Part shown: piece by piece, positions 1-7,692 of the stretch
Layout: every line of letters starts with the position of its first letter
How positions within the stretch are numbered: the first letter of the stretch is position 1
DNA from: Amycolatopsis rubida
GTDB taxonomy: Bacteria; Actinomycetota; Actinomycetes; Mycobacteriales; Pseudonocardiaceae
Assembly: GCF_900115345.1 (NCBI RefSeq)
Contig: NZ_FOWC01000019.1
Coordinates: 96,600-160,599 of the forward strand
DNA: 64,000 bases
Reading direction: 5' to 3'
The notes under the pieces: generated by a model
What the model was told of the DNA's origin: nothing
The model's database searches: none
The model's input: the letters and a program-made list of their open reading frames with translations, nothing else
Position numbers and translations under genes: made by a program

Positions 1-1
1 T

Positions 2-844
2 CCCGCCGTCGCGCTGCCCGAGCCGGGCTGCACCTTCCGCGACTACGTGCTGGGCGTCGAGCGGCTCAAGGGGAGCGCTCGGCATCGCCAGGCCCGCAGC
101 TACTGGGCGGGCCGGCTCGCCGAACTGCCCGCCGCGCCCGGCCTGCCGCTGCTGCGGCGGCCGGAAGACCTCGGCAGCCCGCGATTCCGCCGCCTGCACA
201 CCGAACTCGCGCCGGACGCGTGGCGCGCGGTGCGCGGGTGGGCGGCTTCGGCCGGGCTCACTGCGTCCGCGGCGGTCTGCGCCGCGTTCAGCGACGTGCT
301 CGCCGTCTGGAGCGACAGCCCGCGGTTCACGCTCAACGTCACCACGTTCAACCGGCTGCCGCTGCATCCCGGAGTGGACGCGCTGGTCGGCGACTTCACC
401 ACCACGACGCTGCTCGCCGTGGACGTCTCGGGCGATTCCCCGTTCCCGGAGCGGGCGAAGCGGCTGCAGGACCGGCTCTGGCGGGATCTGGAGCACCGCC
501 TGGTCACCGGCGTGGAGGTGCTCCGCATGCTGCGCCGCGATCCGGCCCGCCGGGACGAGGCGATGATGCCGGTGGTCTTCACCAGCACCTTGCTCTCCGA
601 CGGCGCGCTCCCGGCCCCGGCGGCCCCGGCGTGGCGCGCCAGAACGGTGTACGCGGTGAGCCAGACCCCGCAGGTGCTGCTCGACCACCAGGTCGGCGAG
701 CAGGCCGGAAAGCTGGTCTGCACCTGGGATTTCGTCGAAGAGGCGTTCCCGCCCGGCCTGGTGGAAACCATGTTCGACGCGTTCAACACGGTACTCGACG
801 ACGTCGCCGCGACGGCCGTGCGATCTGGAGGTGACCCGGCATGA
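2..844 (+). CDS. NRPS heterocyclization (Cy) domain, C-terminal end of a BlmIV-like protein (5' partial)
   Basis: The reading frame is open from base 2, so the protein starts beyond the left edge; about 280 residues are visible. Several Cy signatures appear in order: TLNVTTFNR followed by LPLHP, then VGDFT, PVVFTS, SQTPQVLLD and WDFVEEAFPPG near the end. Cy domains condense Cys/Ser/Thr with the upstream acyl chain and cyclise it to a thiazoline or oxazoline. The protein stops just after Cy with no A or PCP domain, so the module continues in the next gene, which overlaps by ATGA. This split matches bleomycin BlmIV/BlmIII, where the last Cy of BlmIV works with the A-PCP-Ox protein BlmIII. The DxxxxDxxS active-site motif lies outside the window. 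Assignment to Cy is firm; the upstream architecture is inferred. Confidence 0.93.
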   Translation, partial: PAVALPEPGCTFRDYVLGVERLKGSARHRQARSYWAGRLAELPAAPGLPLLRRPEDLGSPRFRRLHTELAPDAWRAVRGWAASAGLTASAAVCAAFSDVLAVWSDSPRFTLNVTTFNRLPLHPGVDALVGDFTTTTLLAVDVSGDSPFPERAKRLQDRLWRDLEHRLVTGVEVLRMLRRDPARRDEAMMPVVFTSTLLSDGALPAPAAPAWRARTVYAVSQTPQVLLDHQVGEQAGKLVCTWDFVEEAFPPGLVETMFDAFNTVLDDVAATAVRSGGDPA

Positions 845-3414
845 GTATGGCCGAACAGAGGCTTTCGCTGCTCCCCGCCGATCAGCGGGAACTGTTGCGG
901 AGCATGAACGAGCTGACCGGCGACGTCCCGGACGGCGCCCTGCCGGACGCGGTGGCCGCGCTCGCGGACGCGCACGGCGACGCTCTCGCCGCACGGGAAC
1001 CGGCGCGCGGATTGACCCGCGCCGAACTGCTCTCGGCGGCCGATCGCGTGGCCGCCGCCTTGCGGAACCGGGCGGTGCGAGCGGGGGACCGGGTCGTATT
1101 GTGCGCGGAGCCGGGAGCCGGGCAGGTGATCGGCTTGCTGGGCATCCTGCGGGCGGGCGCGGCGGCGCTGCCGGTGGATCCCGGCGCGGCCCAGACTGTG
1201 CGGTGGCGGCGGGCCGAGCGGGAAGGTGCGTCCGTCGTCGTCTCGCAGTCGTGGCTGTTCGACCGGCTCCGCTGGCCGGAACACCTCGGCGCGGTGGCGA
1301 TCGACGGCCTCCCCGAAGCGTCGTTCGTTCCGGGACCGGGAGGCCCCGACGGGCACGCGGCCGCGTGCGTGCTCGGCGACGGTGCCGTGCTGCGGCACCG
1401 GGATCTGCTCAACCTGGCCGCCGATCTGGCCGGCCGGTTCGGAATCGGCGAGGCCGACCGGATGATCGCGCTGACCCCGATCGCCAGCGGACGAGGCGTC
1501 CTGGAGACCTCGCTGGGCCTGCTGACCGGAGCCGCCCTGGTCTTCGGCGAGGACATCGACCTGCGAAACCCCGCCGCCTGGCTGGAGGTGCTGGCCCGCG
1601 AACGCGTCAGCGTGTGGCATTCCACGCCGACGCTGCTCGACCTCCTCGTCACCGAAGCGGAACGGCGGGAGGAACGGCTGCCGGAGCCGGTGCGGCTGGT
1701 GCTGCTGAGCGGGGAACGGCTTCCCGGCTCTCTCGTCCGGCGGCTGCGGGCGCTGAGCGGCCCGGACCTCGTCGTCGCGAACCTGTCCGCCGCCGGGGAG
1801 CACGGACCGTGGGCCGCCTGCCACGAATCGGCCGCGGCGGAACCGGAGACGCCCACCGTGCCGATCGGCAGGCCGATGCGCAACCAGCGGATCCACGTGC
1901 TGGGCGAGAACGGCGGCGTCTGCCCGGCCTGGGTCACCGGGCAGGTGCACTACGGCGGACTCGCGGCCGAGGCCGTGACCGCTCCGCCGACCCATCCGGA
2001 GACCGGCGAACCGTTGCTGCGCACCGCCCAGTTCGGCCGCGTGCTGCCGGAGGGCGTGGTGGAGATCGTCGGCGACGAATCCGCGCAGCTGACGGTGCAC
2101 GGGAGGCGGCTGCACGTCCACGACGCCGAGGTGGCGCTGGCCGGGCTGCCCGGGGTGCACGCCGCGGCGGTGGTCACGACGGCCGGGGAGAGCGCGTCGA
2201 TCGGGTTCGCCCGGCTGCGGCCCGGCGCGGACGTCGCCGGTCCCGAGCTGCTCGACCAGTTGCGCCGCAAGGTTTCGCCGTACCTGCTGCCCGGCCGGAT
2301 CGCGATCCTCGACGCTTTCCCGCTCACCCCGGACGGCCGCGTGGACCGGACCGCGCTGGCCGCGCTGGACCGCCCGGCCCCGCCTCCTCCCGCGGCGGCC
2401 TCCCCGGCGGCGGGCGCCGGCGAAGACCTGCTCGCCGCGGCGACGGCGATCGCCTGCCGGGTGCTCGGGGTCGCCGACATCGAGCCGGACATGAACCTCG
2501 TCGACCTCGGCGCGACGTCGGTCGAGCTGGTCCGGCTGGCCACCGTGGTCGAGGACGAACTCGGAATCGGCGTGGCCGTGGAAGAACTGCTGCGGTTCCC
2601 GTCGGTCGCGGTGCTGATCGGCCCGCATCTGGCCACCGTCGCCGACCCCCGGCCGTCCGGCCCTCCCGCCGGGGACCTGCTCCTGGGCCTGGCGGAGCGC
2701 CAGGCGTTCAAGGACGCGCACGCCGGCATCCGCGCGGAATACGCCGGGACGGCCGGGATCGTGCTCGGCGGCTCGGCGGACCCCCGGGCGCGCGAACGCC
2801 GCAGCCACCGGCGTTTCTCGGCCGAGCCGGTCGCTTTGGCGGACCTCGCGGTCCTGCTCGGCGCGCTGCGGACCACCGAGGACGCGGGCGAGACGAAGTA
2901 CTGGTATCCCTCGGCGGGCAGCGCGTATCCGCTGGGCGCGTATCTCGACGTCGCGCCCGGACGGGTCGCCGATCTCGGCGCGGGCGTCTACTACCTCGAC
3001 CCCGCCCGCGCGGAACTGGTGCCGGTCGGTCCCGGAGCCGGGGTGCCCGCCGCCGCGCACGCCGAGGTCAACCGGGCGGCGCTCGCCGAGTCCGCCTTCG
3101 TGCTCTACCTGATCAGCCGGATGGACGCGATCACCCCGCTCTACGGCGAACTGGCTTGGGATTTCTCGGTTTTCGAGGCGGGAGCGATGGCGCAGCTGCT
3201 GATGTCGGTCGCCGGGGAGGCCGGGCTCGGGCTCTGTCCGGTCGGGACGCTCGATCCCGCCGAGCTGACCGCGCCGTTGCGGCTGCGCCCGGACGACCGG
3301 TTCGTGCACGCCCTGCTCGGCGGAGTGCCCGCGCCCGCGGCGGGCGGGGCCGGAGGCAGGCAGGTCCCGGATCTTACCGGCAGGTTGCGCCCCGGGACCG
3401 GGGAACGGCCGTGA
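841..3414 (+). CDS. BlmIII-like NRPS: degenerate adenylation domain - PCP - FMN thiazoline oxidase
   Basis: 857 aa in three parts. Residues about 1-515 have an adenylation-domain fold, but the P-loop core (TSGTTGxPKG) is replaced by VLGDGAVLRHRD, the TGD loop reads TAQFGR, and the C-terminal Lys motif NGKVDR reads DGRVDR. AMP-forming activity is therefore unlikely. Residues about 530-600 are a carrier domain with an intact Ser in DLGATSVEL. Residues about 640-830 are a SagB/nitroreductase-type FMN oxidase (RSHRRFS, YPSAGSAYPLGAYL, FEAGAMAQ). BlmIII of the bleomycin pathway also has a non-functional A domain, with PCP loaded by the neighbouring module and Ox converting thiazoline to thiazole. 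The ATG overlaps the preceding stop. The 3' end lies in a 200-bp tandem duplication. A bithiazole role is inferred from this architecture. Confidence 0.9.
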   Translation: MSMAEQRLSLLPADQRELLRSMNELTGDVPDGALPDAVAALADAHGDALAAREPARGLTRAELLSAADRVAAALRNRAVRAGDRVVLCAEPGAGQVIGLLGILRAGAAALPVDPGAAQTVRWRRAEREGASVVVSQSWLFDRLRWPEHLGAVAIDGLPEASFVPGPGGPDGHAAACVLGDGAVLRHRDLLNLAADLAGRFGIGEADRMIALTPIASGRGVLETSLGLLTGAALVFGEDIDLRNPAAWLEVLARERVSVWHSTPTLLDLLVTEAERREERLPEPVRLVLLSGERLPGSLVRRLRALSGPDLVVANLSAAGEHGPWAACHESAAAEPETPTVPIGRPMRNQRIHVLGENGGVCPAWVTGQVHYGGLAAEAVTAPPTHPETGEPLLRTAQFGRVLPEGVVEIVGDESAQLTVHGRRLHVHDAEVALAGLPGVHAAAVVTTAGESASIGFARLRPGADVAGPELLDQLRRKVSPYLLPGRIAILDAFPLTPDGRVDRTALAALDRPAPPPPAAASPAAGAGEDLLAAATAIACRVLGVADIEPDMNLVDLGATSVELVRLATVVEDELGIGVAVEELLRFPSVAVLIGPHLATVADPRPSGPPAGDLLLGLAERQAFKDAHAGIRAEYAGTAGIVLGGSADPRARERRSHRRFSAEPVALADLAVLLGALRTTEDAGETKYWYPSAGSAYPLGAYLDVAPGRVADLGAGVYYLDPARAELVPVGPGAGVPAAAHAEVNRAALAESAFVLYLISRMDAITPLYGELAWDFSVFEAGAMAQLLMSVAGEAGLGLCPVGTLDPAELTAPLRLRPDDRFVHALLGGVPAPAAGGAGGRQVPDLTGRLRPGTGERP

Positions 3415-3722
3415 CGCCGCGCGCGAGCGGGCCTCGGGCCGGGCTGCGGCGCCGGGTGCCGTCCGGGCCCGGCGGCGGGGTGCGCCCGATCGGGCCGCCG
3501 GACGGCGCGACGCTGCCGGCGCGAGTGCCCGCGCCCGCGGCGGGCGGGGCCGGAAGCAGGCAGGTCCCGGATCTCACCGGCAGGTTGCGCCCCGGGACCG
3601 GGGAACGGCCGTGACGCCGCGCGCGAGCGGGCCTCGGGCCGGGCTGCGGCGCCGGGCGCCGTCCGGGCCCGGCGGCGGGGTGCGCCCGATCGGGCCGCCG
3701 GACGGCGCGACGCTGCCGGCGC
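3323..3722 (+). repeat. 200-bp tandem direct duplication across an oxidase/dioxygenase gene junction
   Basis: Bases 3323-3522 are repeated as 3523-3722 with a period of exactly 200 bp and only a few differences (for example GGAGGCAGG versus GGAAGCAGG, and ATCTTACC versus ATCTCACC). Each copy holds the last 28 codons of the oxidase gene, the GTGA overlap, and the first 37 or so codons of the dioxygenase gene. The unit is not a multiple of three, so the reading frames rotate, yet every stop/start overlap is kept. Confidence 0.93.
3411..3614 (+). pseudogene. Chimeric 67-codon stub made by the tandem duplication
   Basis: This GTG is the original start of the dioxygenase gene and overlaps the oxidase stop by GTGA. 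The first 39 or so codons copy the dioxygenase N-terminus (MTPRASGPRAG). Because the duplicated unit is 200 bp, the frame then runs into the second copy of the oxidase tail and ends with the same VPDLTGRL...GERP residues. Its stop overlaps the GTG of the intact dioxygenase at 3611. It may be translated as a short peptide that passes ribosomes on to the next gene; no independent function is apparent. Confidence 0.7.
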
Positions 3723-4657
3723 GAGTGCTGGCCGGGGAAGCCGGGACCGATCTCGGACGCTGGGCCTCCGGCGCGGAGGACACCGTGCGAGCCTGGCTCG
3801 ACGTGCACGGCGCGGTGCTGTTCCGCGGATTCGGCGTCCGCCTCGAAGGCTTCGGCGCGGTGCTGCGGGCGCTCGCCGGAACGCCGAGCCCGTACCGGGA
3901 GCGGTCCTCCCCGCGAACCGAACTCGGCGACCGGATCTACACCGCCACCGACCACCCGGCGGACCAGCCGATCCTGCTGCACAACGAAAACTCCTACCAG
4001 CGCGAGTTCCCGCGGCGGCTGGTGTTCTGCTGCCTGCGCGCCGCCGACGGCGGCGGCGCCACGCCGCTGGCCGACACCCGCCGGGTGCTGGCCCGGATCC
4101 GGCCCGAGGTGCTGGCCGGGTTCGCCCGCCGCGGAGTGCGCTACGTCCGGAACTACGGGACCGGCCTCGGCCTGTCGTGGCAGGAGGCGTTCCAGACCCG
4201 GCAGCGGACCCAGGCCGAACGGCATTGCCGGGAACAGGGCATCGACTTCGAGTGGGGAGCGGGCGACCGGCTCCGGACCAGCCAGGTCCGGCCCGCGGTC
4301 GCCGTGCATCCGGGCACCGGGGAGCGAGTGTGGTTCAACCACGCGGTCTTCTTCCACGCCAGCAGCCTGCCGGGCGAGGTCGGCGCCGAGATCAGGAAGC
4401 AGGTCGCCGAAGCGGACCTCCCGGCGAACGCCTATTACGGCGACGGCGCCCCGATCCCGGCCGAGGTCATGGACGAGCTGCGGGCGGCCTACGCCGCGGA
4501 GCTGGTCGCGACGCCGTGGCAGCGGGGAGACGTCCTCGTGGTGGACAACCTCCTCGCCGCGCACGGCCGCGAGCCCTACACGGGTGCGCGCGAAGTGGCG
4601 GTCGGCATGGCCGGTCCGCTGTCCTGGTCCGCCGTCCGGGACGGAGCGGACCGGTGA
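3611..4657 (+). CDS. TauD/SyrP-like Fe(II)/2-oxoglutarate dioxygenase
   Basis: 348 aa from the GTG that overlaps the stub stop. The core is a TauD/clavaminate-synthase-like dioxygenase: the proximal iron ligands fall in LLHNENSYQ (a HxE form, as in SyrP-type enzymes), and the distal His is in VVDNLLAAHGREPY, followed by an Arg (TGAR) suited to 2-oxoglutarate. SyrP-like enzymes beta-hydroxylate carrier-bound amino acids such as Asp, and bleomycin clusters carry such genes. The probable substrate is an amino acid or peptide tethered to a PCP of this assembly line. About 40 N-terminal residues rich in Arg, Gly and Pro are duplicated upstream. It lies mid-operon with overlapping starts on both sides. 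The specific residue hydroxylated cannot be told from sequence. Confidence 0.85.
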   Translation: MTPRASGPRAGLRRRAPSGPGGGVRPIGPPDGATLPARVLAGEAGTDLGRWASGAEDTVRAWLDVHGAVLFRGFGVRLEGFGAVLRALAGTPSPYRERSSPRTELGDRIYTATDHPADQPILLHNENSYQREFPRRLVFCCLRAADGGGATPLADTRRVLARIRPEVLAGFARRGVRYVRNYGTGLGLSWQEAFQTRQRTQAERHCREQGIDFEWGAGDRLRTSQVRPAVAVHPGTGERVWFNHAVFFHASSLPGEVGAEIRKQVAEADLPANAYYGDGAPIPAEVMDELRAAYAAELVATPWQRGDVLVVDNLLAAHGREPYTGAREVAVGMAGPLSWSAVRDGADR

Positions 4658-5931
4658 CGGCGGGCGGCCCGGTCCCGGTTCGGCCGGCGGAGGATCGCGA
4701 CTCTCCGGCGCAGTACCAGGTCCGGGCGCTGCGAGTGGACGGCGAAGTCGACACCGGGCGGCTCGCCGCGGCGGTACGCGAGGTGTCCGCGGCGCTGCTG
4801 TCCGCCGGACCGGGCGACGGTCCTCGGCTGCACGTCCCGGACGACCTTCCGGCGGGCGACCCGGAGACGGCGTGCGTGGCCGCGTTGCTGGCGGAGCGCG
4901 ATCGCCGCGCAGCGGGCGATCCCCTTCCGCGCAACGGTTTCCACTGGCTGCGGCTCGCCGAGGACCGGCACGTGCTCGGCCTGGTCGCGGCGTCGGACCT
5001 GCTCGACATCCGCTCGGTGTACGCGGTGCTCGGGGCGGTCTGGCAGGCGTACTTCGGCAGGTTCCGCCCCAGCGCGTATCGCGGTCGCGCCGATGCGGCT
5101 GGCTTCGACCCGGTCGGCACCGCCCGCGCGCACGAGTCGCGGCGGCGGTGGTGGAGCCGGGAGTTCCCGCGCTACCGCACCGGGGGTTTCGGCGGCCCGG
5201 ACACGTCCGGCCCGGCCGGGCGCAGGCGGCTGCGGATCGCCGGGGACCGCTGGACGGCGCTCACCGGCACGAGCGGCCCGCTCGGCGCGAACGGCTCGCT
5301 CACCTTCGTCGCGCTGCTGGCCTGGTGCCTGCACACGCGGGGCAGGCCGGGCAGTTCCGGGTTCGGCTGCGAGTTCGACCTGCGGGACTATTTCGGACTG
5401 GGCCAGGTCCTCGGCCCGCTCACCGACCGGCTGGCCTTCCGGGTCGACCTCGACGGACTGGCGGACCCGGCGTTCCCCGACGTCCTGATGCGCGCCCAGA
5501 CGGGCTTCCTGGACTCGGTGGTGCACTACCTGCCCTACCGGCAGCTGGTCGAGCACGGCGTGCGCACCGGTGCGCTGACCGCCCCGCGCGCCGCCGAGCT
5601 GTGGAATGTCACCGTGCACTTCTGCCGCAACCCGCCGCGCAGCGTCCGGACCCGGAGCGGGGAAACGCCGGGCCCGCTCGGAGTGTCGATCGAACTGTTC
5701 CGCGAGGCCGACCTGCTCGGCCCGGCGGGCGGCCCCCACGCCGGAACGGACGACGGCGTGCTGCTCGACGTCCACCTCGGCGAACTCGGCGACGACATGG
5801 TCGCCGTTTTCGACTACGCCCGGCCCGAAATCCCCGACGCGGCGATGGACCGCCTGCTCGGCCAGCTGGACCGGGCCGTCGACCACGTTCTCGGCACTCC
5901 GGCGGCGCCGCTGCCGCGCGCCGCCGACTGA
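4654..5931 (+). CDS. Free-standing condensation-family protein with lost active site
   Basis: 425 aa from a GTG overlapping the upstream stop. Its length and blocks (HVLGLV...DIRSVY near residue 108, a GSLTFVALLAWCL helix near 210, and FGLGQVLGPLTDRLAF near 250) match a single NRPS condensation/heterocyclization domain with no A or PCP. The HHxxxDG motif reads ASDLLDI: both His are gone and only the second Asp remains. The DIRS tail resembles the DxxS part of the Cy motif, but the first Cy Asp is Ala. Bleomycin clusters encode free C domains (BlmII, BlmXI). This one may be structural or a diverged Cy partner for the split module; catalysis is doubtful. The stop is followed by a Shine-Dalgarno site for the MbtH gene. 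Confidence 0.82.
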   Translation: MTAGGPVPVRPAEDRDSPAQYQVRALRVDGEVDTGRLAAAVREVSAALLSAGPGDGPRLHVPDDLPAGDPETACVAALLAERDRRAAGDPLPRNGFHWLRLAEDRHVLGLVAASDLLDIRSVYAVLGAVWQAYFGRFRPSAYRGRADAAGFDPVGTARAHESRRRWWSREFPRYRTGGFGGPDTSGPAGRRRLRIAGDRWTALTGTSGPLGANGSLTFVALLAWCLHTRGRPGSSGFGCEFDLRDYFGLGQVLGPLTDRLAFRVDLDGLADPAFPDVLMRAQTGFLDSVVHYLPYRQLVEHGVRTGALTAPRAAELWNVTVHFCRNPPRSVRTRSGETPGPLGVSIELFREADLLGPAGGPHAGTDDGVLLDVHLGELGDDMVAVFDYARPEIPDAAMDRLLGQLDRAVDHVLGTPAAPLPRAAD

Positions 5932-5944
5932 AAGGAGCGAAGCC

Positions 5945-6532
5945 ATGACCGGCCCCACGGACGAGACGGCCGACGACCGCACGTACCACGTCGTGCGCAA
6001 CGCCGAAGAGCAGTACTCGATCTGGCCCGCCGAACAGGAACTCCCGGACGGCTGGACGGTCGCGGGCAAGACCGGCGGCCGGGCGGAGTGCCTGTCCCAC
6101 ATCGACGAGGTGTGGACCGACATGCGGCCGCTGAGCCTGCGGCGGTTCATGGCCGAACATCCGGACGGGCTGGCCGAAGAAGCGGCCGAGGACCCGTACG
6201 CGGACACCCCGTCCCTGGTCGACCGGCTCAGCGACGGCGACCACCGGGTCGAGGTCTCGCTCCGCCCGGACCGCACCGCCGCCGCGTTCGGCGAGGCCGT
6301 CGAACGGGGTTTCGTCTTCCTCCGGTTCACCGGCACCGAAGGCGGCACCGAACTCGGGGTGGAACTGGTCGCCGAGGACTGCGTGCTGGCCGGCGCGGAT
6401 TTCGCCGCGGGCACCGGGGAGGTCCGGCTCAGCGGGGTGCTGGAGCTGGACTTCGTGCCGGTCGCCTGCACCGCTTCGATCGATCTGGCCACTCTCGCCG
6501 GGCGGGGGAGCCTGGCGGTCCGTCCGGTGTGA
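5945..6532 (+). CDS. MbtH-like NRPS chaperone fused to an unknown C-terminal domain
   Basis: 195 aa; the ATG follows GAAAGGAG at good spacing. Residues about 12-65 are an MbtH domain with the full signature: NAEEQYSIWP, LPDGW, L..I..VW.DMRPLSL. MbtH proteins bind and activate NRPS adenylation domains. Normal family members end near 70 residues; here a further 120 or so residues follow (roughly 75-195), rich in alternating polar/hydrophobic strands, with no family I recognise. The extension is fused in frame in an otherwise intact operon, so it is not an obvious frameshift artefact. It could be a second docking surface or a small sugar/peptide-binding beta fold; that is speculation. Confidence 0.85.
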   Translation: MTGPTDETADDRTYHVVRNAEEQYSIWPAEQELPDGWTVAGKTGGRAECLSHIDEVWTDMRPLSLRRFMAEHPDGLAEEAAEDPYADTPSLVDRLSDGDHRVEVSLRPDRTAAAFGEAVERGFVFLRFTGTEGGTELGVELVAEDCVLAGADFAAGTGEVRLSGVLELDFVPVACTASIDLATLAGRGSLAVRPV

Positions 6533-6555
6533 CGAAACCACGGAAAGCGGGAACG

Positions 6556-7692
6556 ATGGTGTCGCAGATGTGCGTGTTCGCGCGGCTGGCCGGGCCGGGG
6601 CTCGGCGACCTCGTGCAGCGCAATATCGCGTTCTCCTTGCTGCGCAGGGCTTTCCCCTCGGCCGGGCTCACCGTCGTCACCGGCGCGACGGTGGCGGCGC
6701 GGTTCGCGGAGTTCTTCGGGCGGCACAGCTACGCCACCGGAGTGCTGCCGTGCCCCGATCCCGGCGAGCAGGACCCGAGAGGATGGGCGCGGTTCTCCGC
6801 GCGCCTGGCGGAGATCCGCCCGCAGGCGTGCTTCGTCGACCCGGACAGCAAGGGGCTGGGTGCTGCCGAGGCGCGGCGAGCCGGGATCCCGGTCCGGCTG
6901 GGCGTGCCGGCGCCCGGCGACGGCGAAGGCGACCTCACCCATCCGCTGCGGCTGCCGCGCCCGCTGTTCGGCAGGCCGGACCTGTTCGACCACGCCGCGG
7001 CGCTGGCCGCGGCGCTCGAGCTGCCGGGCCCGCTCCGCCCGGCCGAGGCGGTGCCGCCCTTGCCGCGCAGCGGCGAGCCGCCGCCGGAACTCGGACCGGC
7101 GGCTCCCCGGCTGGCTGTGCATCCCGGCGGCTCCTCGCAGTGGAACCGTCGCTGGCCGCTCGGGAACTACGCGGAGCTGTGCCGTCTCGCGGCGCGGCAC
7201 ACCGGCGCGGTCTGCTACCTGTTCGGCGACCGGTCCGAACGCGACGATCTGCACCGGCTCGCGGAAGCGATCGCCGCGCACCGGCCCGGGACCGGCGCCG
7301 AGGTGGTCGCGGACGCCGCGCTCGACCGGACGGCGAACCTGCTCGCCGAGATGGATCTGCTGCTCGGCAACGATTCTTCGCTGGCGCACGTGGCCGCGGC
7401 GGTGCGCACGCCCGCGGTCGTCCTGTACGGCCCGACCGGGACCGAGTTCCTCTGGGCTCGCGTCTATCCGCACCACACCGGGGTTTCCCTGCGCTATCCC
7501 TGCCAGTCCGCGACCAATCCGGCCGCCGCGCTCGCCGCCCGGAGCTGCGAGCACGACTGCGCCCTCGCGTACGTCTCGGCCGACGGCCCCTACCCGAAAT
7601 GCCTGGCCGATCTCTCCGTGGACCGGGTGTGGGCGGCGGTCTCGCGGCGGCTCGGGCAGTCCAGGGCAGCGAGAATCGAGGCCCCGCTATGA
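6556..7692 (+). CDS. GT9 heptosyltransferase-like glycosyltransferase (BlmE-type)
   Basis: 378 aa from ATG 6556. It has the two Rossmann halves of the ADP-heptose:LPS heptosyltransferase family: VFARLAGPGLGDLVQ at the N-terminus, then HPGGSSQWNRRWPLGNYAEL and LLGNDSSLAHVAAAV...VLYGPT in the donor-binding half. Family GT9 normally decorates LPS, which actinobacteria lack. In bleomycin-type clusters a member of this type (BlmE) attaches the sugar to beta-hydroxy-His. It overlaps the carbamoyltransferase by ATGA and lies two genes before the HldE-like NDP-sugar synthase, so donor, transfer and carbamoylation are encoded together. The donor sugar is inferred. Confidence 0.88.
   Translation: MVSQMCVFARLAGPGLGDLVQRNIAFSLLRRAFPSAGLTVVTGATVAARFAEFFGRHSYATGVLPCPDPGEQDPRGWARFSARLAEIRPQACFVDPDSKGLGAAEARRAGIPVRLGVPAPGDGEGDLTHPLRLPRPLFGRPDLFDHAAALAAALELPGPLRPAEAVPPLPRSGEPPPELGPAAPRLAVHPGGSSQWNRRWPLGNYAELCRLAARHTGAVCYLFGDRSERDDLHRLAEAIAAHRPGTGAEVVADAALDRTANLLAEMDLLLGNDSSLAHVAAAVRTPAVVLYGPTGTEFLWARVYPHHTGVSLRYPCQSATNPAAALAARSCEHDCALAYVSADGPYPKCLADLSVDRVWAAVSRRLGQSRAARIEAPL

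Noticed and set aside
100..3309. A very long minus-strand open frame opposite the NRPS genes
   Set aside because: It is rich in Arg, Gly and Pro with no recognisable domain and lies opposite genes with clear motifs; such frames are expected at this GC content.
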